Source: a gamma proteobacterium SS-5 (GTDB lineage Bacteria > Pseudomonadota > Gammaproteobacteria > Chromatiales > Chromatiaceae). Taken from it: DNA of 64,000 nt. The stretch spans positions 62,001 through 126,000 of the forward strand of contig CP032508.2 of NCBI GenBank assembly GCA_009497875.2. The letters are read 5' to 3'. Within the stretch, counting starts at the first letter, position 1, and each line of letters starts with the position of its first letter. The notes below the pieces were generated by a model that was given only the letters and a program-made list of their open reading frames with translations, had not been told where the DNA came from and did no database searches. The translations under genes and the position numbers were made by a program. Of the stretch, positions 58,245 to 64,000 are shown in pieces.

Positions 58245-60428
58245 ATGGCCAAAAAATCCCCGATTAACCCAGACCTGCAACGCATCATCGACGCCCGCCA
58301 TCAGGATCCCTTCGAGGTCCTCGGCCGCCACGAACAAGACGGTCAGGTGCTGGTGCGGGTGTTCCTGCCCCATGCCGAGCGGGTACAGATCGCCGAGGGC
58401 GGGCTTTCGCTTGAGCGCATCCCCGGCACCGATTTCTTCGAGTGGCGCGGCCCGGCCGAGCAGGTACCCTACCGTTACCGTCTGGTCTGGCATGACGATG
58501 AACACCACGAACAGGTCCATCACGACCCCTATTGCTTCCCGCCCCAGTTGGGGGACGTGGACCTGCACCTGTTCGGCGAGGGCCGTCACTGGCATGCCTA
58601 TAGATTCCTCGGTGCCCATCTGCATCAGGTGGACGAGGTGGCCGGGGTGCTGTTTGCCGTCTGGGCACCCAACGCCGCCCGGGTCAGCGTGGTGGGCGAC
58701 TTCAACCGCTGGGATGGCCGCGCCCACCCCATGCGCATGCGCACCGGCGGGGTCTGGGAGCTGTTCATCCCCAACCTACATGCCGGTCAGTTGTACAAGT
58801 TCGAGATCCGCAACGACAAATGGAACGCGGTATTCTCCAAGGCCGACCCCTATGGCCGCCGCCATGAGCTGCGCCCCCTGACCGCCTCCATCATCGAGGC
58901 ACCCAGCCAGTACCAGTGGGGCGATGCCGAATGGCTCAAGCAGCGCGCCGACCACGACTGGCAGCACCGGCCCATGTCCATCTACGAGGTCCACCCGGGC
59001 TCCTGGCAGCGCGGCCCCGAGGGCGAGATGCTCAACTACCGCGAGCTGGCCCATCGTCTGGTGGACTATGTGCAGCAGCTGGGCTTCAGCCACATCGAGC
59101 TGCTGCCCATCACCGAGCATCCCTACGACCTGTCCTGGGGCTATCAGGCCACCGGTTACTACGCGCCCACCAGCCGGTTTGGCACGCCGGACGATTTCCG
59201 CTACTTTGTCGATCACTGTCACCGCAACGGCATTGGCGTGATCATGGACTGGGTGCCGGCCCACTTCCCCAAGGACGCCCACGGCCTGGCCCGCTTCGAT
59301 GGCACGCCGCTGTACGAACATGAAGACCCGCGCCTGGGCGAGCACAAGGACTGGTCCACCCTGATCTATAACTTTGGCCGCTATGAGGTGAAGAACTTCC
59401 TGCTCTCCTCCGCCCTGTTCTGGCTGGAGGAAATGCACATCGACGGCCTGCGCGTGGATGCCGTGGCCTCCATGCTCTACCTGGACTACTCGCGCAAGGA
59501 GGGCGAGTGGCTGCCCAATCAGTTCGGCGGCCGCGAGAACCTGGAGGCCATCACCTTCATCCGCGATATGAACGAGGTGGTGCACGGCCAGGTGCCCGGC
59601 GTACTGACCATGGCCGAGGAGTCCACCTCCTGGCCCCAGGTCAGCCGCCCCACCTACGTCGGCGGCCTGGGCTTTGACCTGAAGTGGAACATGGGCTGGA
59701 TGAACGACAGCCTCAGCTACTTCAGCTACGCCCCTATCTTCCGCCAGTACCATCAGGACATGCTCACCTTCAGCATGCTCTATGCCTTCACCGAGAACTT
59801 CCTGCTGCCTTTCTCCCACGACGAGGTGGTGCACGGCAAGGGCTCCATGCTGGGCAAGATGCCCGGCGACGAGTGGCAGCGCCATGCCAATCTGCGCCTG
59901 CTCTACACCTACCTGTTCACCCATCCGGGCAAGAAACTGCTGTTCATGGGCACCGAATTCGGCCAGGGCCGCGAATGGAACAGCGCCGAGGTGCTCGACT
60001 GGTATGTGCTCGACTACCCCCTGCACCAGGGTATGCAGACCCTGGTCAAGGACCTCAACGGGCTCTATCACCACAGCCCGGCGCTCTATCATTACGAGTT
60101 CGACTGGCAGGGTTTCGAGTGGATCGACTGCAGCGACGCCGCCCATTCCATCCTCATCTTCCTGCGCAAGGGTGCCCAGGGTGAGAGCCTGGTGGTGGCG
60201 CTGAACCTCACCCCCGAGGTACGCGAGGGCTACCGCATCGGCCTGCCCCAGAATGGTGCCTATCGGGAGATCTTCAACTCGGACTCGGAGTACTACGGCG
60301 GCAGCAACACCGGCAACGGCCCGAACCCGCTGCAGGCGGAGGAAAGGCCCTGGATGAACCGGCCCTATTCGATTGAACTGACCCTGCCGCCACTGGCGGG
60401 CATAGTTTTGCGGCCTGAACTCGGCTGA
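58245..60428 (+). CDS. glgB: 1,4-alpha-glucan branching enzyme
   Basis: Introduces alpha-1,6 branches into glycogen; cytoplasmic, 727 residues, standard length. An N-terminal CBM48-like region ([24 protein letters not shown]) precedes a GH13 catalytic barrel. The barrel has [10 protein letters not shown], the nucleophile Asp in [16 protein letters not shown], the acid Glu in MAEEST and the third carboxylate in FSHDEVVHG. All active-site residues are present. No other glg genes are adjacent. It diverges from ribF. Confidence 0.97.
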   Translation: MAKKSPINPDLQRIIDARHQDPFEVLGRHEQDGQVLVRVFLPHAERVQIAEGGLSLERIPGTDFFEWRGPAEQVPYRYRLVWHDDEHHEQVHHDPYCFPPQLGDVDLHLFGEGRHWHAYRFLGAHLHQVDEVAGVLFAVWAPNAARVSVVGDFNRWDGRAHPMRMRTGGVWELFIPNLHAGQLYKFEIRNDKWNAVFSKADPYGRRHELRPLTASIIEAPSQYQWGDAEWLKQRADHDWQHRPMSIYEVHPGSWQRGPEGEMLNYRELAHRLVDYVQQLGFSHIELLPITEHPYDLSWGYQATGYYAPTSRFGTPDDFRYFVDHCHRNGIGVIMDWVPAHFPKDAHGLARFDGTPLYEHEDPRLGEHKDWSTLIYNFGRYEVKNFLLSSALFWLEEMHIDGLRVDAVASMLYLDYSRKEGEWLPNQFGGRENLEAITFIRDMNEVVHGQVPGVLTMAEESTSWPQVSRPTYVGGLGFDLKWNMGWMNDSLSYFSYAPIFRQYHQDMLTFSMLYAFTENFLLPFSHDEVVHGKGSMLGKMPGDEWQRHANLRLLYTYLFTHPGKKLLFMGTEFGQGREWNSAEVLDWYVLDYPLHQGMQTLVKDLNGLYHHSPALYHYEFDWQGFEWIDCSDAAHSILIFLRKGAQGESLVVALNLTPEVREGYRIGLPQNGAYREIFNSDSEYYGGSNTGNGPNPLQAEERPWMNRPYSIELTLPPLAGIVLRPELG

Positions 60429-60493
60429 TCAGCAGCGGCCAAAGGGCCAATCCATCTGCGGTTTTATAGGCATTCAATAGGAGTAGAATTCGG

Positions 60494-60823
60494 ATGAACG
60501 ACGATAGCTTCACCGCCAAACTGGTCTATATCCTCTATCTGGTCAGCCTGGTGTTTGGTATCACCGGCCTGGTCGGCCTGGTCATTGCCTACATCAACAA
60601 GGGCGACGGCAGCAGCTGGCTGGACAGCCACTACCGATTCCAGATTCGCACCTTCTGGATCGGCCTGCTGTATTCCATCATCGGCGGCCTGACGGTGATA
60701 CTGCTGATCGGCTATGTCATCCTGCTGTTCACCCTGATCTGGTTCATCGTCCGCTGCGTGGTGGGTTACAAATACCTCAACCGCAATCAGGCCTACCCGG
60801 CACCGGCCAGTTGGTTGTTCTGA
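60494..60823 (+). CDS. DUF4870-like small membrane protein
   Basis: A 109-residue inner-membrane protein with three membrane segments (about 9-32, 52-75, 70-92). The motif YINKGDGSSWLDSHYRFQIRTFWIGLL between the first two and IVRCVVGYKYLNRNQAYP after the last fit the DUF4870-type family. Function unknown. The start follows AGGAG with good spacing. It is 65 bases after glgB and could be co-transcribed with it. Confidence 0.78.
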   Translation: MNDDSFTAKLVYILYLVSLVFGITGLVGLVIAYINKGDGSSWLDSHYRFQIRTFWIGLLYSIIGGLTVILLIGYVILLFTLIWFIVRCVVGYKYLNRNQAYPAPASWLF

Positions 60824-61072
60824 GCCACGACAGGAGCAGTACTCCTGGCGTTCTGGTAGGCTTTCGGCTCTATCGGATTTCATCAGGCAACGGTCATGCC
60901 CGTGTCATCATAAACAGGGAAGATGCCTCGCCTGGCAGATAGCAGGCATCCACGCCCTGGGCATGAATACCGCCAGGAAAACCCGGTTACCGGAGCCGCT
61001 GCCCGATCTGCGCCCGATCCGTGCCCAATTTAGGTAAGCGACACCACAACCCCGTTTTACAGACAGACCCCC

Positions 61073-61912
61073 ATGGACAAAGACAACCACACCCCACAGG
61101 ATTTGGCGCAAGCCCAGGGGCTGACCGTCCTGCTGGTGGACGACAACCCGATCAACCGCAAGCTGGCCAGCAAACAGCTCCAGCGACTGGGCTTTACGGT
61201 CAACTGCGCCGCCGGGGGCGAAGAGGCCCTGGCCCTGTGGCGCCAAAGGCCCCACTTCCTGCTCCTGACCGACTGCCAGATGCCGGGCATGAACGGCTAC
61301 GACCTGGCCCGCAGAATTCGCGCCGAAGAGCCCGCTGGAGCGCATATCCCGATCATCGCCCTGACCGCCGACGTCACCGAAGAGGCCAGCCAGCAATGCC
61401 AGCAGGCCGGCATGGATGACTACCTGAGCAAACCCATCGAACTGGGGCAACTACGGCAGGCACTGTATCGCTGGCTGCCGCAGGACTCGGGCTCGGCCAC
61501 GGCGGAGCAGAACCAGGATGGATTCAAGGCCCAGCCTTCGACATCGCAGCAGGCAACAGAACCCGAGGCAGTGGACACCCAGGGCCTGATCCGCGTGCTT
61601 GGCACCAGCGAGGCCGACATTCTGCAGGGTTTCTACCGTGAATTTATCCCCTTCAGCCAGGATCTAACCCAATCACTGAGCCAGGCCCTGGAGCAGGGCG
61701 ATGCGGCGCAGATTCAACGCCTGGCGCACAAGTTGGGCTCATCGGTACGCACCCTGGGGGCCTTCGCCCTGGGGGATCACTGCCAGCGCCTGGAGCAACA
61801 GGCCGCTCAGGGTGAACCCGAAAAACTGGCCCAAAGTGTGCAAGAGCTGCTGGCCGAATACCACCGGGTACTGGCCTGGATTGACCGGACCTGTTCGCCG
61901 CCATCGGCCTAG
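61073..61912 (+). CDS. Response regulator with a C-terminal HPt domain
   Basis: A 279-residue protein with a receiver domain (about 16-135) and a histidine phosphotransfer domain (about 165-270). The receiver has LLVDDNPINRKL, LLTDCQMPGMNGY with the acceptor Asp, ALTADV and LSKPIEL. The HPt domain has LAHKLGSSVRTLGAFAL, whose His would receive phosphate. Such REC-HPt fusions act as relay stages with a hybrid kinase, which is not in the window. The next gene, 47 bases on, is another receiver protein. Confidence 0.9.
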   Translation: MDKDNHTPQDLAQAQGLTVLLVDDNPINRKLASKQLQRLGFTVNCAAGGEEALALWRQRPHFLLLTDCQMPGMNGYDLARRIRAEEPAGAHIPIIALTADVTEEASQQCQQAGMDDYLSKPIELGQLRQALYRWLPQDSGSATAEQNQDGFKAQPSTSQQATEPEAVDTQGLIRVLGTSEADILQGFYREFIPFSQDLTQSLSQALEQGDAAQIQRLAHKLGSSVRTLGAFALGDHCQRLEQQAAQGEPEKLAQSVQELLAEYHRVLAWIDRTCSPPSA

Positions 61913-61959
61913 CACCCAACCCAGATACACGAAAACCCCGGACAACAGGGATCCCAAAG

Positions 61960-63105
61960 ATGACAGAGACGACCATCGGCCCGAAGCGCATCCTCATCTG
62001 CGAGGATGACCCCATGACCCAGATGGCACTGCAACAGGTGCTCAAGGAACACCAGCTCAAGCCGGTGGAGTCCGGCGAGCAGGCAATCGAGGCGGCAGAG
62101 GGGTTTGCCCCCGAGCTGGTCATCATGGACATCAACCTGCCCGGCATCGACGGCTACGAGACCTGCCGTACCCTGCGCGGCATGGACAGCGCCCACAACG
62201 CCCAAGTGATCTTTCTGTCCAGCTACAACTCCCTGCAGGACCGCCTGCTGGCCTATGGCGTTGGCGGCAATGACTACATCGCCAAACCCTTCGATAACCG
62301 CGAACTACTGAGCAAGATCGAACTGCACGGCGGCATCGTCGAGCGCCATCAGGCCGCCTGGCGCAGCGTGGAGGAATCCACCCAGCTGCTGCTACAGGTG
62401 CAGACCTCCGCCGGCAACGTGCAGAGCGTCTCCCGTTTCATCCAGGCCACCCTGTTCTGCCATGACTTCGACAGCCTGTACTGGCACTTCTTCAAGACGG
62501 CGCGGGAGATCGAACTCGACTGCATCCTGCAGATCAGCACCCAGGACTACCTGGACACGCGCTCGGTGACGGGCAACATCAGCAACCTGGAGCAGGAAAT
62601 CCTCGACATGTCCTCCACCATGGGCCGCATCCACCAGTTCGGCCAGCATCGCGCCATCTACCGCTGGAGCACCGCCACCCTGCTGGTACGCCGGGTGGGT
62701 GATTTGATCGACATCCTTGCCCTGCTGATGGACGCCCTGGAGGCCGGGATCAAAAAGATCTGCACCGAGACCCAGCTGATGCACCAGGTGGCGCAGATCC
62801 AGGAATCCAACGAGCTGATGCGCAAACGAGTAGCCGAGCAGTTTGCCACCATGGTCACCGAGATTCAGGACACCATCATCTCCCTGGGCCTGGTAGATGC
62901 CCTCGACGAGGAAGAGGAAGAGCGCCTGGCCCACATGGTGGAACAGACCCGGGAGCAGATCGACGGCGAGCTGGACAGCCTCAACCATAACAACGAAACC
63001 GTGCGCCAACTGATCGAAGAACTGCGCAAGCCGCCGCCCGAGCTGCAAGAGATGATGAACGCCTCCGCAGACGAAGAAGAAACCGGCGACATGATGTTCT
63101 TCTAA
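61960..63105 (+). CDS. Response regulator with an unrecognised helical output domain
   Basis: A 381-residue protein with a receiver domain (about 10-125): RILICEDDP, VIMDINLPGIDGY with the acceptor Asp, FLSSYN and IAKPFDN. The remaining 255 residues are helical, charged and contain long coiled-coil-like stretches, for example VAEQFATMVTEIQDTIISLG and HMVEQTREQIDGELDSLNHN, and end in an acidic tail (ASADEEETGDMMFF). I recognise no named output domain. It presumably acts by protein contact. It follows the REC-HPt gene and may be its phosphorelay partner. Confidence 0.85.
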   Translation: MTETTIGPKRILICEDDPMTQMALQQVLKEHQLKPVESGEQAIEAAEGFAPELVIMDINLPGIDGYETCRTLRGMDSAHNAQVIFLSSYNSLQDRLLAYGVGGNDYIAKPFDNRELLSKIELHGGIVERHQAAWRSVEESTQLLLQVQTSAGNVQSVSRFIQATLFCHDFDSLYWHFFKTAREIELDCILQISTQDYLDTRSVTGNISNLEQEILDMSSTMGRIHQFGQHRAIYRWSTATLLVRRVGDLIDILALLMDALEAGIKKICTETQLMHQVAQIQESNELMRKRVAEQFATMVTEIQDTIISLGLVDALDEEEEERLAHMVEQTREQIDGELDSLNHNNETVRQLIEELRKPPPELQEMMNASADEEETGDMMFF

Positions 63106-63286
63106 GGGCTCAGAACCTCCCTGGATGAAGAAAGGCCGCCAGGTATCGTCCCCAAGGACAACCGGGGACAGCCAATCGATCCCAACGCCCGTCCCCAAGC
63201 CAACGCCCCTGACCAAGGCGCTGGATTTTCCCGCGCCCCCGCTTTAGCATGGCCCGCTTTCAACCAGCAACCAGACCGAGCCCAGA

Positions 63287-64000
63287 GTGGAACTTGATGC
63301 CATCCGAGACCTGACCGCCGCCGACATGCAGGCGGTCAACCAGCTGATCCTCCAGCGCCTGCACTCCGACGTGGTGCTGATCAACCAGATCGGCGGCCAC
63401 ATAGTCCACAGCGGCGGCAAGCGCCTGCGCCCGCTCATCGTCCTGCTCGCCGCCCGCGCCGCCGGTTATCAGGGTAACCAACATATCGACCTGGCCGCCA
63501 TCATCGAATTCATCCACACCGCCACCCTGCTGCATGACGACGTGGTCGATAACTCCGACAAGCGCCGCAACCGCGACACCGCCAACGCCGTCTGGGGCAA
63601 CGCCGCCAGCGTGCTTACCGGCGACTTCCTCTACTCGCGCAGCTTCGAAATGATGGTCGCCATCGACAACATGCGCGTCATGCAAATTCTCTCCACCGCC
63701 ACCAATCGCATCGCCGAAGGCGAGGTCCTGCAACTGCTCAACTGCAACAATCCGGACACCAGCGAGCAGGAATACCGCGAGGTCATACTGCGCAAGACCG
63801 CCGTCCTGTTCGAGGCCGGCAGCCGCTTAGGTGGCGTCATCGCCGGGCTGGACCAGGCCGGCGAACAGGCCCTGGCCGACTACGGCCTGCACCTGGGTAT
63901 CGCCTTCCAGTTGGTGGACGATGCCCTGGACTACAGCGCCAAGGCCGAAGACCTGGGCAAAAACCTCGGCGATGACCTGGCCGAAGGCAAACCCACCCTG
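63287..64000 (+). CDS. ispB: Octaprenyl diphosphate synthase IspB (3' partial)
   Basis: All-trans prenyltransferase that makes the ubiquinone or menaquinone side chain. The frame is open to the window end, so 238 residues are visible. They align well with E. coli IspB: LTAADMQAVNQLI, IGGHIVHSGGKRLRPL, the first aspartate-rich motif in ATLLHDDVVDNS (about residue 84), GDFLYSRSF and EGEVLQL. The second motif lies in FQLVDDALDYS, and KNLGDDLAEGKPTL closes the visible part. GTG 63287 is the likely start; the nearest upstream ATG is out of frame. Confidence 0.95.
   Translation, partial: MELDAIRDLTAADMQAVNQLILQRLHSDVVLINQIGGHIVHSGGKRLRPLIVLLAARAAGYQGNQHIDLAAIIEFIHTATLLHDDVVDNSDKRRNRDTANAVWGNAASVLTGDFLYSRSFEMMVAIDNMRVMQILSTATNRIAEGEVLQLLNCNNPDTSEQEYREVILRKTAVLFEAGSRLGGVIAGLDQAGEQALADYGLHLGIAFQLVDDALDYSAKAEDLGKNLGDDLAEGKPTL

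Noticed and set aside
58776-60146. Long minus-strand frame inside glgB
   Set aside because: Antisense shadow; glgB has every catalytic motif.
60824-61072. Possible riboswitch upstream of the REC-HPt gene
   Set aside because: No conserved block of the cyclic-di-GMP or other riboswitch classes could be found.

Overview
The window is GC-rich chromosomal DNA from a sulfur-oxidising gammaproteobacterium, probably of the order Chromatiales. Two things point there. First, it has sulfur-oxidation genes: flavocytochrome c sulfide dehydrogenase fccAB behind a tetraheme NapC-type cytochrome, and a separate soxB. Second, it keeps classic gammaproteobacterial gene orders: argH / algZ-algR-hemC-hemD-hemX-hemY, and cyaA-lptM-lysA-dapF-DUF484-xerC. 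The genus assignment is open. Both ends are cut: a type I secretion ATPase at the left and ispB at the right. I found no tRNA, rRNA, CRISPR array or complete transposase gene.

Layout. 0-4.5 kb: type I secretion ATPase, adaptor and TolC-like channel, followed by a SapC-family protein, recalling the Campylobacter S-layer export locus. 4.7-8.5 kb: aroK, then the napC-like-fccA-fccB operon with a clear terminator. 9-14 kb: djlA, a cobalamin riboswitch driving btuB-btuF, and a DUF3530 lipoprotein-like hydrolase. 14-22.5 kb: rpe, a GxxExxY gene framed by inverted repeats, gph, a Ser/Thr kinase, a pentapeptide-repeat protein with a TtcA-like PP-loop enzyme, a CheW-like protein, engB, and a Sco1/PCuAC copper-delivery pair. 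22.5-31 kb: hemYXDC, algRZ and argH. 31.5-39.5 kb: mazG-like, cyaA, lptM, lysA, a broken toxin-antitoxin pair, dapF, DUF484 and xerC. 39.5-46.7 kb: apaH, apaG, soxB, an HD-GYP response regulator, and an HsbR/HsbA-like partner-switch pair. 46.4-55 kb: a probable copper or metal acquisition block with an HMA protein, a degenerate sigma-54-type regulator, a TauE/SafE-like membrane protein, a TonB receptor, a polyferredoxin membrane protein and an OprC/NosA-like receptor. 55-64 kb: a glycosyltransferase, a coiled-coil nuclease-like protein, ribF, glgB, a small membrane protein, two response regulators and ispB.

The most unusual feature is the density and variety of short non-coding repeats. At least six families occupy most gene junctions. 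One family is nested inside another. Several copies have changed neighbouring genes: one truncates a PIN toxin, one supplies the stop codon of a TtcA-like gene, one abuts the start of the polyferredoxin gene, and an acidic-arginine microrepeat adds tails to XerC, HemY and AlgR. A GxxExxY gene sits exactly between two near-identical 42-bp inverted repeats. All calls are from reading the sequence; no database search was possible.
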